Origin: Pseudomonas asplenii
Lineage (GTDB): Bacteria; Pseudomonadota; Gammaproteobacteria; Pseudomonadales; Pseudomonadaceae
DNA length: 64,000 nucleotides
Reading direction: 5' to 3'
NCBI RefSeq assembly: GCF_001293465.1
Contig: NZ_JSYZ01000027.1
Span: 28,106-92,105, forward strand
Shown here: positions 43,660-51,987 of the stretch, in pieces
Numbering within the stretch: position 1 is the first letter of the stretch
Layout: the number at the start of each line of letters is the position of its first letter
Position numbers and translations under genes: made by a program
Notes under the pieces: generated by a model
Told to the model about the DNA's origin: nothing
The model's input: only the letters and a program-made list of their open reading frames with translations
The model's database searches: none

Positions 43660-44676
43660 ATGACTTATCTGCAACGAAAAACCCGCACGGTCGCCGTCGT
43701 CGGCTTCGACGGTGTTCAGTCACTGGACGTAGTCGGGCCGATGGAAGTATTCGCCGTCGCCAATCGCCACAGCCCTGCCGAGGTGGCTCCATATGAGGTC
43801 GTACTGGCCTCGACCGATGGCCATGAGATCGCCACCCACGCCGGTTTTCGACTCGCTGGAGCCATCGCCCTTGCTGACCTACCCGCAGAATTGGACACGA
43901 TCATCATTGCCGGAGGTAGTGAGGATGCGCTGCGTAGTGCTGCTTGCGAAGACGGAGTTTTGCCCTGGTTACGCGAGCGCTCCACCCAGACAAGACGCAT
44001 CGCCAGCGTCTGTACAGGCGCCTTCGTACTGGCGGCAGCGGGCTTTCTCGACAATCGTCGCGCGACCACCCACTGGAACGCCTGCGAGTTGCTGAAGGCA
44101 CTCAGACCCGCGATTCACGTCGAGCCGGATGCGATCTATGTCGCCCAACCACCTTTTTACACGTCGGCCGGTGTCACGGCAGGGATCGACTTGTGCCTAT
44201 CACTGGTAGAAGCCGACTGTGGGGCGGCTGTCGCCCTGGCCGTTGCCCGTGAGCTGGTGCTCTATATGCGTCGACCAGGCGGGCAGTCGCAGTTCAGTGC
44301 CGGACTGAAGGTTCCAGCGAACGCAACACCGCGCTTGCGCTCGTTGATAGCCGAAATCATCGACGACCCCAGTGGGGACCTCAGCGGTCCGGCGCTGGCT
44401 CAACGGGCCGGTATGAGTGAAAGAACGCTGTCGCGGATGTTCCGCAAGGAAACAGGCCATCCACCGGGCTACTTCATCGAAACCGCTCGCGTCGACCGGG
44501 CCAAGCTATTGCTCGAAACATCGGAGTGGCCATTGGCAAGAATTGCCGATCGCGCCGGTTTCGGCAGCCTGGACGCCCTGCACAGGGCGTTTCTCAAACG
44601 TGTAGGCGCAACGCCGGGCTTCTATCGTGAGCGATTTGGAGCACAACGCGCTGACCGGGGCCCACCCGACTACTGA
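43660..44676 (+). CDS. GlxA family regulator (DJ-1/PfpI + AraC HTH)
   Basis: A 338-residue regulator: DJ-1/PfpI domain (about 12-200, with IASVCTGAFVLAAAGFLDN) and AraC double helix-turn-helix at the C-terminus (LAQRAGMSERTLSRMFRKET and LARIADRAGFGSLDALHRAF). It is 87 bases from the divergent lipoprotein gene with the same sensor fold, suggesting that the two genes form one regulatory unit. Converges on sotB with a 4-base gap. Confidence 0.92.
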   Translation: MTYLQRKTRTVAVVGFDGVQSLDVVGPMEVFAVANRHSPAEVAPYEVVLASTDGHEIATHAGFRLAGAIALADLPAELDTIIIAGGSEDALRSAACEDGVLPWLRERSTQTRRIASVCTGAFVLAAAGFLDNRRATTHWNACELLKALRPAIHVEPDAIYVAQPPFYTSAGVTAGIDLCLSLVEADCGAAVALAVARELVLYMRRPGGQSQFSAGLKVPANATPRLRSLIAEIIDDPSGDLSGPALAQRAGMSERTLSRMFRKETGHPPGYFIETARVDRAKLLLETSEWPLARIADRAGFGSLDALHRAFLKRVGATPGFYRERFGAQRADRGPPDY

Positions 44677-44680
44677 GACC

Positions 44681-45865
44681 CTAGCCCTGGGCACCCTTGA
44701 GTGAGTGGCGGTACAGCGACACGCAGTAAAGCGCCAACGCCACACCCGCCAGCGCACCGCCGACCACGCCGATGTAGGAAAACCCCAGCTGCCGCCCTAC
44801 CCAGCTCCCCACCAGCGCCCCACCGCCAATGCCGATGTTGTAGATCCCGGAAAACATCGCCATGGCCACGTCGGTGGCGTCCGGCGCCAGTTCCAGCACC
44901 TTGCGCTGCAGCGACAGGCCAAAGCCCATGATCGCCACGCCCCAGAACACGCTCAGCACACTCAGTGCCGAAACATTGCCACTCAACGGCAACAGCAGGA
45001 GCAGGCAAACAGTCAGCAACGAGGTCACCACCAGCAGAAACGGCTGCGGGTGTTGCCGGTTGAACCTGCTGAACAGCCACGAGCCCAGGACTCCGGCACC
45101 CCCGAACAGCAGCAGGATCAGGGTGACCACCTCGCCACTCATGCCCGCCACGGTCTTGATGAACGGTTCGACATAACTGTAGGCAGTGAATTGCGCAGTG
45201 ATTACCGATGCCGTCAGGCAGTAGACCGCCACCAGCGCCGGGCGCTTGAACAGCACCGGCAGGCTTCTCAGCGACCCCGAGTTCTGGCTCGGCAGCAACG
45301 GCAGGGTTTTCCCGAGCCAGAGCACCAGGCCGCCAGCCAATACGGCAATCACCAGGAACGTCGTACGCCAACCCATGGCTTCGCCCAGCAACCGGCCCAG
45401 CGGAATCCCCAGCACCATCGCCATGGACGTCCCGGTCGACAACAACCCCAACGCCTGCACCTGCTTGCCCGCCGGCGCCACCCGTACCGCCAGGGACGCG
45501 GTGATGGACCAGAACAATGCGTGGGCCAGGGCAATGCCGATCCGGCTCACCAGCAGGACGCCGAAACTGCTGGCGATGCTCGACAGTACATGGCTGGCAA
45601 TGAACAACCCGAACAGAACGATCAGCAGCTTGCGTCGCTCGACGTTACGGGTCAGCAGCATCATCGGCAGCGAAGTCAGCGACACCACCCAGGCGTAGAT
45701 GGTCAGCATCAGGCCGACCTGTGCGGTCGACATGTCGAAGCTCTCGCCGATGGCACTCAACAGCCCGACCGGCACGAATTCGGTGGTGTTGAAGACAAAG
45801 GCGGCCAGGGCCAGGGCGATCACCTGTTGCCAGTTGCCGGTGTTTTCAGTTGCTGGGGTGGTCAT
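44681..45865 (-). CDS. sotB: Sugar efflux MFS transporter SotB
   Basis: Twelve-helix MFS exporter, 394 residues, matching E. coli SotB (YdeA) closely from memory: AAFVFNTTEFVPVGLLS, MLTIYAWVVSLTSLPMMLLT, VERRKLLIVLFGLFIASHVL, and ELAPDATDVAMAMFSGIYNI. SotB exports arabinose, IPTG and similar sugars. It stands alone and converges with the GlxA gene; in pseudomonads it may export other small compounds. Confidence 0.92.
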   Translation of the reverse strand: MTTPATENTGNWQQVIALALAAFVFNTTEFVPVGLLSAIGESFDMSTAQVGLMLTIYAWVVSLTSLPMMLLTRNVERRKLLIVLFGLFIASHVLSSIASSFGVLLVSRIGIALAHALFWSITASLAVRVAPAGKQVQALGLLSTGTSMAMVLGIPLGRLLGEAMGWRTTFLVIAVLAGGLVLWLGKTLPLLPSQNSGSLRSLPVLFKRPALVAVYCLTASVITAQFTAYSYVEPFIKTVAGMSGEVVTLILLLFGGAGVLGSWLFSRFNRQHPQPFLLVVTSLLTVCLLLLLPLSGNVSALSVLSVFWGVAIMGFGLSLQRKVLELAPDATDVAMAMFSGIYNIGIGGGALVGSWVGRQLGFSYIGVVGGALAGVALALYCVSLYRHSLKGAQG

Positions 45866-46075
45866 TTGCCAATCCGTCTTACGCTATCGAGGATCGGGCC
45901 ATCGACGGCTCAGGGGCCCGACGCCCGAAGAAAAGCAGGTGAAGCCTGGGTGACGCACAGGGTGCAAGGCTCGCTCCCTGAGGCAGCTCGATGGCTGGAA
46001 ACTGACGAGCATGCCCCGGTCACGTTGCAACATAACAGTTGTACTGCCTCGCAGATAGGACAGTGGCAGCGATAC

Positions 46076-46237
46076 TCAAGCGCCTGACCCATACCAGGCA
46101 TTGAGCAGCACCAGTTCCACGAAGGCTACACACGCCGCGAAAATCAGGAATCCCGGAGAAAACACGCGTTTTCTGCGATGGTTCGAACCGTCCGGCAGAT
46201 TCAGAATCCCGGCGATCAGATCAAGTAGCTCGCTCAT
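46076..46237 (-). CDS. Small membrane protein (53 aa)
   Basis: A short frame reading MSELLDLIAGILNLPDGSNH then RRKRVFSPG and a single transmembrane helix FLIFAACVAFVELVLL, ending NAWYGSGA. The basic residues just before the helix predict an N-in orientation. It lies 30 bases after the 69-residue ORF on the same strand. A second in-frame ATG is two codons upstream. No family recognised; supported by clean topology and codon use only. Confidence 0.5.
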   Translation of the reverse strand: MSELLDLIAGILNLPDGSNHRRKRVFSPGFLIFAACVAFVELVLLNAWYGSGA

Positions 46238-46267
46238 GTGCATCCATAGCGCGGGTTCCTCCTGTTT

Positions 46268-46477
46268 TCAGTGCAGCGTCGCCGCGCGACGACTCTGGCC
46301 GATCCGGATGCGGTCCAGCGCACGATTCAAGGCGTCCAGGGCATTGAGCAGCGCCTGGGCCTCTGCTTCCCGACCATCACCCCAAAGGCGTTCGGCCATT
46401 TTGTTCAGGGCCTGGATCGACTTTTCGATATCGGCCGCTGTCGCTGCCGAGCTACCTGCCAGCTGTGTCTTGGGCAT
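46268..46477 (-). CDS. Hypothetical helical protein (69 aa)
   Basis: A 69-residue protein, mostly helical and rich in Ala and Leu (AQALLNALDALNRALDRIRI), with no membrane segment. GAAG eight bases before the ATG is a modest ribosome site. It precedes the 53-residue membrane protein on the same strand with a 30-base gap, so the two may be one small operon. Function unknown. Confidence 0.5.
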   Translation of the reverse strand: MPKTQLAGSSAATAADIEKSIQALNKMAERLWGDGREAEAQALLNALDALNRALDRIRIGQSRRAATLH

Positions 46478-46720
46478 TTTTCGAACTTCGATTGAGGAGG
46501 GATGGAGTTTTTTACCACGCCAGGCCCGCTACTGAAAGTAAGACACGTTTGTCTTCCTGGCGACCCGAAGAACGTGTCTCGCCACGGCAGCTTCACAAGC
46601 CGCCGTGCAACGCCGCCAGGCTGCGATGTGTTCGTGGCTATCTCTCCAAGACAGTACACCACAGAGAGAACACTGCCCTGGCTGCCTGAAAAAATGAATT
46701 AAGGCGCCAGGGCCGGACAA

Positions 46721-48079
46721 TCAGGATCTGACGCGCCGGAAAACGAACGCCCCCAGCCCCCAGAGCAACCCGAGCAGCGCAGCGCAGCCGGAAGCCGACA
46801 GCACACCCAGCTTGGCAATCCCCAGCAGGCTCTGGTCGGTGTAGGCCAGGCCGGCAATGAAGATGGACATGGTGAAACCGATACCGGCCAGCAGACCGAT
46901 CAGCACCACGCCCCGCCACTCCACGCCTTCCGGCAGTTGGCAAAGCCGCGTCTTGACCAGCACCAGGCAGGACAGCACCACTCCGAGCGGCTTGCCCAGG
47001 ACCAGAGCCAGGAAAACGCCGACCATGACCGCCTGGGTAGACCCGGAATCCAGCGACAGATGGCCCATCTCGACCCCGGCATTGGCCAGCGCGAACAGCG
47101 GCATGATGCCGTAGGCCACCCAGGGATGCAGGGCAACCTGCACGCGCTTGACCGGTGCCAGCAGTTCACGATGGGCCTGGCGAATCCGAGCGAGCGGTTG
47201 ATGCACGGCATCGTGGTCCGGACGCTCACTGACGTGGACGACCAGCTCACGAATGGCCTGGCTGAGGGTCGCCAGCGGACGCTCCGTGGCGGGTCGGGAA
47301 TAGACCGGGGTCATCAGCCCCAGCACCACCCCGGCCAGGGTTGGATGCACGCCCAGGATGGCAAAGCCGGCCCAGAGAATGGCGCCCGGAATCAGGTACA
47401 GCCAGGCATTGGCGATCCCCATTCGCTGGAACAGCAGCACCGCCAGGATCCCCGCCAGCGCCACCACGGCGCCCAGCGGATTGAGTGAGCTGGTATAGAA
47501 CAGGGCGATGATCAGCACCGCCACGATGTCGTCGATGATCGCCAGGGCGAGCAGGAACACCCGCACCCCGGAAGGAATCGTTTTCCCGAGAAGGGCGAGC
47601 ACCCCGACGGCAAAAGCGATATCCGTCGCCGTCGGCACGGCCCAACCGCTGATGGACGCATGGCCGGCGTTGAAGAACACGTAGACCAGGGCCGGCACTG
47701 CCACCCCGCCCAAAGCCGCCATGACCGGCAGTGTCGCCATACGCATGTTGGACAGGGAACCGTCCTTCATCTCAGAGCGGATCTCCATCCCGACCACCAG
47801 GAAGAAGATCGTCATGAGGCCGTCATTGACCAGGTAGTGCAATGTCGCTCCGGCGGAAAAACTGCCCAATGAAATGCTCAGGCGGGCATGCCAGAAGGCC
47901 TCGTAACCGACAGATGTCGGCAGGTTGGCCCAGAGCAGGGCGACGATGGCGGCAATGAGCAGCACGATACCGCTGACCGCTTCGATATGACTGAAGCGTT
48001 CGATGGCGGCGAGCGCCTGCTGGGTGAGTTGCTGAACGCGAGGGATAGAGTGGGACGCGGGTGTGTTGGGTGCGGGCAT
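46721..48079 (-). CDS. nhaA: Na+/H+ antiporter NhaA
   Basis: Sodium/proton antiporter of 452 residues with about 12 helices, setting cytoplasmic pH and sodium. Key motifs: PTATDIAFAVGVLALLG (helix IV) and AIIDDIVAVLIIALFY, which holds the two adjacent ion-binding aspartates equivalent to E. coli Asp163-Asp164. It is about 60 residues longer than the E. coli protein, partly in the N-terminus and partly in a loop around RELVVHVSERPDHDAVHQPL, in the middle of the chain. Confidence 0.93.
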   Translation of the reverse strand: MPAPNTPASHSIPRVQQLTQQALAAIERFSHIEAVSGIVLLIAAIVALLWANLPTSVGYEAFWHARLSISLGSFSAGATLHYLVNDGLMTIFFLVVGMEIRSEMKDGSLSNMRMATLPVMAALGGVAVPALVYVFFNAGHASISGWAVPTATDIAFAVGVLALLGKTIPSGVRVFLLALAIIDDIVAVLIIALFYTSSLNPLGAVVALAGILAVLLFQRMGIANAWLYLIPGAILWAGFAILGVHPTLAGVVLGLMTPVYSRPATERPLATLSQAIRELVVHVSERPDHDAVHQPLARIRQAHRELLAPVKRVQVALHPWVAYGIMPLFALANAGVEMGHLSLDSGSTQAVMVGVFLALVLGKPLGVVLSCLVLVKTRLCQLPEGVEWRGVVLIGLLAGIGFTMSIFIAGLAYTDQSLLGIAKLGVLSASGCAALLGLLWGLGAFVFRRVRS

Positions 48080-48241
48080 GAGCCATCCTCACCAGCGGCC
48101 CGACCGGCGTAAGTCTTTAACCTGCGCCTTTCGATGGAAAGCCACACCCCTGTATATCGTAGGGTGAATGCCAGTGTGGCTGCAACCCGGTCGAACCGAT
48201 ATACCAGGCCCTGCGCTGCGAACCGATCGGGTTCGGGCCCG

Positions 48242-48883
48242 CTACCACCTCAATAGTCGCGGTCCCAACCAAGCCCCCAGCACCGTGGGCAGCAGCATCC
48301 CGGCCAGATACCATACGCACCAGAAGGTCACGTTCATTTCCGGACAATGCAGACAGTAGGCCAGCGTGGCGGTGGCGCCCGCCAGCAAACCACCGGCAGC
48401 CCCTGTGGCGCGCAAGCGGGTCGGATTCATCGTGCGCAGCACCCACACATTGGCGACCAGCGCCGGTAGCGAAAGCAGCGCGATGTTCAGCGCGCAGGTT
48501 TTCCAGGTGGTGCCGAACAACAGGCCTGTGCGATCACCCGCCGATGCGCCGAACCACTCCAGAGCGCCCCCCAGCCACACCAGTGCCACCGGTATGAGCA
48601 ATGCTCCTGCGGCCGGCCCGGTCTTCACGCCAGGGCGAGCGAGACGGTGCACCAACACCAGTGCCACGCCCAGCAGTACACCCGGCAAGGCCAGCTTGGC
48701 CCAGAACAGCGGCGTACGTGCGACCTCGGCCAGGTCCGGGCGCACGCCATACAGGCTGGCCATCAGCAGCACGGCACCCAGCCCGCCGGCGGCCAGCGCC
48801 AGTACCAGGCGGCGCGCCAACACATGGGGCGGCACCCGGGGGTTGCCGGTGGCCAGCAGCCCGATCAGTTCGTCAGTGTTCAT
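48242..48883 (-). CDS. DUF1109/NrsF-type membrane anti-sigma factor
   Basis: A 213-residue protein with six hydrophobic helices, matching the NrsF (DUF1109) anti-sigma family that holds SigF-type ECF factors at the membrane. The N-terminal cytoplasmic stretch (TDELIGLLATGNPRVPPHVL) is where the sigma would bind. It has two cysteines in LAYCLHCPEMNVTFW and another in FWCVWYL; in Caulobacter NrsF conserved cysteines sense metal or oxidant. The ATG at 48883 overlaps the sigma gene by 11 bases, so the two are co-translated. Confidence 0.87.
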   Translation of the reverse strand: MNTDELIGLLATGNPRVPPHVLARRLVLALAAGGLGAVLLMASLYGVRPDLAEVARTPLFWAKLALPGVLLGVALVLVHRLARPGVKTGPAAGALLIPVALVWLGGALEWFGASAGDRTGLLFGTTWKTCALNIALLSLPALVANVWVLRTMNPTRLRATGAAGGLLAGATATLAYCLHCPEMNVTFWCVWYLAGMLLPTVLGAWLGPRLLRW

Positions 48884-49457
48884 CGTTACGCTCACCTCGA
48901 ATCATTTTCGCCAGGCTTTTCAGGCCACGGTGAATGTTCACCTTCACCGCGGAGATGGACTGCCCCACCTTGTGCGCGGTTTCGTCCACCGACAGCCCTT
49001 CGAGCTTGACGTACTCGATGGGCAGGCGCTGCCGGTCGGGCAGCTGGCTCAGCAGGCGCCCCAGGTCCCGGCTCGCTTCGGTGGCCTGGTCGTCAGTCTC
49101 GGCGAACCATTCGGCCTGATCGTCCAACGGCAGCTGCCGATCCTGGACGCGTCGTGCCGTGCGCAGGTAATCAGCCAGCTTGTAACGCCCGATGGCTTGC
49201 ACCCAGGCGGTGACCGGCTGCCCGGGCAGGTAGCTGTGTCGTGCATTGTGCACCGCCAGCAGCACCTCCTGCACCACATCCTCCACCTCCGCCGGCCGGC
49301 CGATCAGACGCCGCCCCAGAAACGCGCGCAGGTGACCGGCCAATGCCGTGAGGAACGCCCGATAACTAGCGGCATCACCGGCCAATCCGGCGAGCAGCAG
49401 GCTCTTGAGCTGTTGTTCACGCTCGGCAAGGCGTTCCTGATGGTTAGTTCGTTGCAT
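48873..49457 (-). CDS. ECF sigma factor (SigF-like), partner of the bufferin operon
   Basis: Extracytoplasmic-function sigma factor of about 194 residues: region 2 with GRPAEVEDVVQEVLLAVHNA and region 4 with LPIEYVKLEGLSVDETAHKV and QSISAVKVNIHRGLKSL. It is head to head with the bufferin operon. A promoter of the form TGTAACC-N16-CGAA lies on its own strand with the -10 element (49448-49451) inside the first codons after the ATG at 49457, so either the true start is further down or this ATG is used only from another promoter. Confidence 0.9.
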   Translation of the reverse strand: MQRTNHQERLAEREQQLKSLLLAGLAGDAASYRAFLTALAGHLRAFLGRRLIGRPAEVEDVVQEVLLAVHNARHSYLPGQPVTAWVQAIGRYKLADYLRTARRVQDRQLPLDDQAEWFAETDDQATEASRDLGRLLSQLPDRQRLPIEYVKLEGLSVDETAHKVGQSISAVKVNIHRGLKSLAKMIRGERNDEH

Positions 49458-49474
49458 ACGCTGCCCTGGTTACA
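49448..49474 (-). promoter_or_regulatory. ECF promoter of the sigma factor gene
   Basis: On the minus strand TGTAACC (49468-49474) is followed after 16 bases by CGAA (49448-49451). The same two boxes at the same spacing occur before bufA. The pattern equals the GTAACC-N16-CGAA motif I recall for Caulobacter SigF. Confidence 0.65.
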
Positions 49475-49585
49475 ACCCGTGGCTGAAAAATGCACGGGCC
49501 GTTGCAAGCGGCAGATCCTACCCAAGCTCCCGGCGGACTCACAAGATCGACCCAAACAGACCCTCTGAAAAAAAATCGGTACCGC

Positions 49586-49612
49586 TGTAACCAAACCTCA
49601 GGGCGCAACGAA
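49586..49612 (+). promoter_or_regulatory. ECF promoter of the bufferin operon
   Basis: TGTAACC at 49586-49592, 16-base spacer, CGAA at 49609-49612, about 60 bases before the bufA start. Identical in boxes and spacing to the promoter-like site in front of the adjacent ECF sigma gene. Confidence 0.75.
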
Positions 49613-49674
49613 TTAGCTACTGACCACTGCGAACAGTGGCCCATTCAATCCTGAACATCATTGGAGTCCACCTC

Positions 49675-49968
49675 ATGAAAGCTATTGCCCTCAGCGCCGC
49701 CGCCCTCGCCCTGGCCGCCCTCGCCGGTACCGCCATGGCCGACACCACCAGCCAAGGCGCCGCCATGAGCAAGAACCCGGCCATGGAAAAATGCTACGGC
49801 GTGGCCAAGGCCGGCGAGAACGACTGCAAGGCCGGTGCCGGTACCACCTGCGCAGGCACCGCGAAAAAGGACTATCAGGGTAACGCCTTCAAGGAAGTGC
49901 CGGCCGGCACCTGCACCGGGATCATGACGCCCAACGGCGCCGGCTCGCTGACCCCGAAAAACGCCTGA
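49675..49968 (+). CDS. bufA1: Bufferin precursor BufA1 (DUF2282)
   Basis: A 97-residue exported peptide: signal peptide through LAALAGTAMA (cleavage near 22), then four cysteines at EKCYG, NDCKA, TTCAG and GTCTG, the DUF2282 pattern. Bufferins are ribosomally made copper-binding peptides in which the MNIO enzyme BufB converts cysteines to thiooxazole groups; they buffer copper in the periplasm. GGAG precedes the ATG at 49675. First gene of bufA-bufB-bufC-doxX, with an ECF promoter upstream. Confidence 0.9.
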   Translation: MKAIALSAAALALAALAGTAMADTTSQGAAMSKNPAMEKCYGVAKAGENDCKAGAGTTCAGTAKKDYQGNAFKEVPAGTCTGIMTPNGAGSLTPKNA

Positions 49969-49969
49969 G

Positions 49970-50794
49970 ATGAACAGCACCGCCTCACTGGGCGCAGGGC
50001 TGGGGCTCAAGCCCCAGCACTTCACCGAGGCACTCGAGGCCACAGCCCCCGGGTTGTGGTTCGAGGTGCACGCGGAGAACTACCTGCTCGGCGGCCCCCG
50101 CCGTGCCTGGCTCGAACGCCTCGGCCAGCGCCATCCACTGGCCCTGCACGGGGTATCGCTGTCACTGGCTGCCGACGCCCCACCCGACCCACAACACCTG
50201 GCCCGCCTGCGCCACCTGGCTGATGCCGTGGCGCCGGTGCTGGTCTCCGAACACCTGGCCTGGGCCACCTGGCGCGGCCACTACTACCCTGACCTGCTGC
50301 CGTGCCCACGCAGCCGCACGGCCCTGGCACGTATCGCCGACAACGTCGCCCGCACCCAGGATGCACTGGGCCGGCGCATCGCCGTGGAAAACCCCAGCCA
50401 TTATCTGCACCTGGAAGGCCATGAGCTGGACGAGCCGGCGTTCCTCGGAGAACTGGCCCACCTCAGCGGTTGCGGCCTGCTGCTGGACCTGAACAACGTT
50501 TACGTCAGCACCCACAACCTCGGCCAACATGCCGACGTCTACCTCAGGGACTTTCCTCTCGACCAGGTGATGGAAGTGCACCTGGCCGGGCATCGCGCCG
50601 ACCACGCCAGCGCACTGCTGATCGACAGCCACGACACCGAGATCAGCGAACCGGTCTGGGCGCTCTACCGGAACCTGTTGGCACGCACGGGGCCCCTGCC
50701 CACCCTGATCGAACGCGATGACGCGCTGCCGGACTTCGACACGTTGATGAGCGGGCGCACGCAAGCGCAAACGCTGCTGGAGAACACGCCATGA
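49970..50794 (+). CDS. bufB: MNIO (DUF692) bufferin-modifying enzyme BufB
   Basis: Multinuclear non-haem iron oxidase of 274 residues. The TIM-barrel metal ligands appear in LWFEVHAENYL, VSEHLAWATW, IAVENPSHYL, LLLDLNNVYVS, VMEVHLAGHRAD and LIDSHDTEIS. Family members oxidise peptide cysteines using two or three irons; here the substrate should be the BufA1 peptide encoded one base upstream. Its stop overlaps the start of the next gene (ATGA). Confidence 0.93.
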   Translation: MNSTASLGAGLGLKPQHFTEALEATAPGLWFEVHAENYLLGGPRRAWLERLGQRHPLALHGVSLSLAADAPPDPQHLARLRHLADAVAPVLVSEHLAWATWRGHYYPDLLPCPRSRTALARIADNVARTQDALGRRIAVENPSHYLHLEGHELDEPAFLGELAHLSGCGLLLDLNNVYVSTHNLGQHADVYLRDFPLDQVMEVHLAGHRADHASALLIDSHDTEISEPVWALYRNLLARTGPLPTLIERDDALPDFDTLMSGRTQAQTLLENTP

Positions 50795-51543
50795 GTACCC
50801 TGGCCCGTTTTCAGGACGACTTCGTCGCGGCCCTCTACCAACACCCGGCACCGGCGCTGGAGTCGCTCACCGCACAGCCGGGTTTCGCCGTGTACCGCAA
50901 CACCGTGCGAGCCGCGTGCATCGACGCCCTGTGCGACAACTTCCCGAGCGTGCTCACCCTGGTGGGCGAAGCATGGATGCGGGCCGCTGCGGACACCTAC
51001 GCCCAGGCACACCCCCCCATCGATGCACGGCTGGCGCTGTATGGCCATGAGTTCCCGGCATTCCTGGCGGAACATCCCGGCGCCCAGCACTTGCCCTACC
51101 TGCCGGATGTGGCGCAGTTGGACCGACTCTGGCTGGAAGCCTTCTGCTCGACGGTAGAAGCGGCCCTGGCGCCTGCGGCACTGGCCAGCGTCGCGCCGGA
51201 AGCGCTCGGCAGACAGGCACTGCGCCCCCGCACCAGTGTGCGCTGGCAGTGGTGCGCGCAACACCCGGCCCATGCCTTGTGGTACTGCAGCCGTTTCGAG
51301 GGCATCGCCCGGCAGCCAGCCCATTGGCACGGGGAAGGCACCTTGCTGGTCGGCGAACTGGACGGGGTCACCCATGCGCCCCTGAGTGCTGGCGCGGTGG
51401 CCTTTCTCGACGCCTGCGCCGACGGGCTGTCGCTGGACGCCGCCAGCACCCACGCCCAGCGGCGTGAACCGGATCTTGATTTCACAACGCTGTTCGGCAC
51501 GTTGATGGCCGCACAGGTCTTCGCCCCTCTCCCACTCGAATGA
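50791..51543 (+). CDS. bufC: BufC (DUF2063) partner protein
   Basis: A 250-residue DUF2063 protein, the usual partner of the MNIO enzyme, thought to present the precursor peptide. The N-terminal domain has the family segments GFAVYRNTVRAACIDALCDN and FPSVLTLVGEAWMRAAADTY; the C-terminal domain is a winged-helix-like fold that binds the leader peptide in related systems. Overlaps bufB by four bases. Confidence 0.9.
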   Translation: MSTLARFQDDFVAALYQHPAPALESLTAQPGFAVYRNTVRAACIDALCDNFPSVLTLVGEAWMRAAADTYAQAHPPIDARLALYGHEFPAFLAEHPGAQHLPYLPDVAQLDRLWLEAFCSTVEAALAPAALASVAPEALGRQALRPRTSVRWQWCAQHPAHALWYCSRFEGIARQPAHWHGEGTLLVGELDGVTHAPLSAGAVAFLDACADGLSLDAASTHAQRREPDLDFTTLFGTLMAAQVFAPLPLE

Positions 51544-51554
51544 AGGTACCTTCC

Positions 51555-51968
51555 ATGAACGCTTCCGTGCTGACCCGCCTGCTGAGTGACAACCTCCTGT
51601 TGCTGCTGGCCCGCCTGGGCATCGCTTCGGTGTTCTGGCTCTCCGGGCGCACCAAGGTCGAAGGCCTGCTGACGATCAGGCCCGGCACCTATTCGCTGTT
51701 TCGCGATGAATATGCCCTGCCCCTGCTGCCCCCGGAGCTGGCGGCACACCTGGCCACCTACGCCGAGCATCTGTTCCCCCTGCTGCTGGTGCTGGGCCTG
51801 GCCACCCGGTTCTCGGCCCTGGCCCTGCTGGGCATGACCCTGGTGATCGAGATATTCGTCTACCCCGATGCCTGGCCGACCCACCTGACCTGGGCCGCCC
51901 TGCTGTTGCTGCTGGTCGGCCGCGGTGCTGGCAGTTGGGCGCTGGATCGACGCCTGGGTTGGCGCTGA
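51555..51968 (+). CDS. DoxX family membrane protein of the bufferin operon
   Basis: A 137-residue inner-membrane protein with about four helices (LLLLLARLGIASVFWLSG at the start). DoxX proteins are regular fourth members of bufferin operons. I take the ATG at 51555 with GAAGG nine bases upstream; an ATG at 51540 overlaps the bufC stop but has no ribosome site. The role in copper handling is unknown. Confidence 0.87.
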   Translation: MNASVLTRLLSDNLLLLLARLGIASVFWLSGRTKVEGLLTIRPGTYSLFRDEYALPLLPPELAAHLATYAEHLFPLLLVLGLATRFSALALLGMTLVIEIFVYPDAWPTHLTWAALLLLLVGRGAGSWALDRRLGWR

Positions 51969-51987
51969 AATCGCGGTAGTCGCCCTT

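Noticed and set aside
46502..46702. Short frames between the 69-residue ORF and nhaA
   Set aside because: Overlapping weak frames on both strands, rich in Arg/Pro and without start signals.
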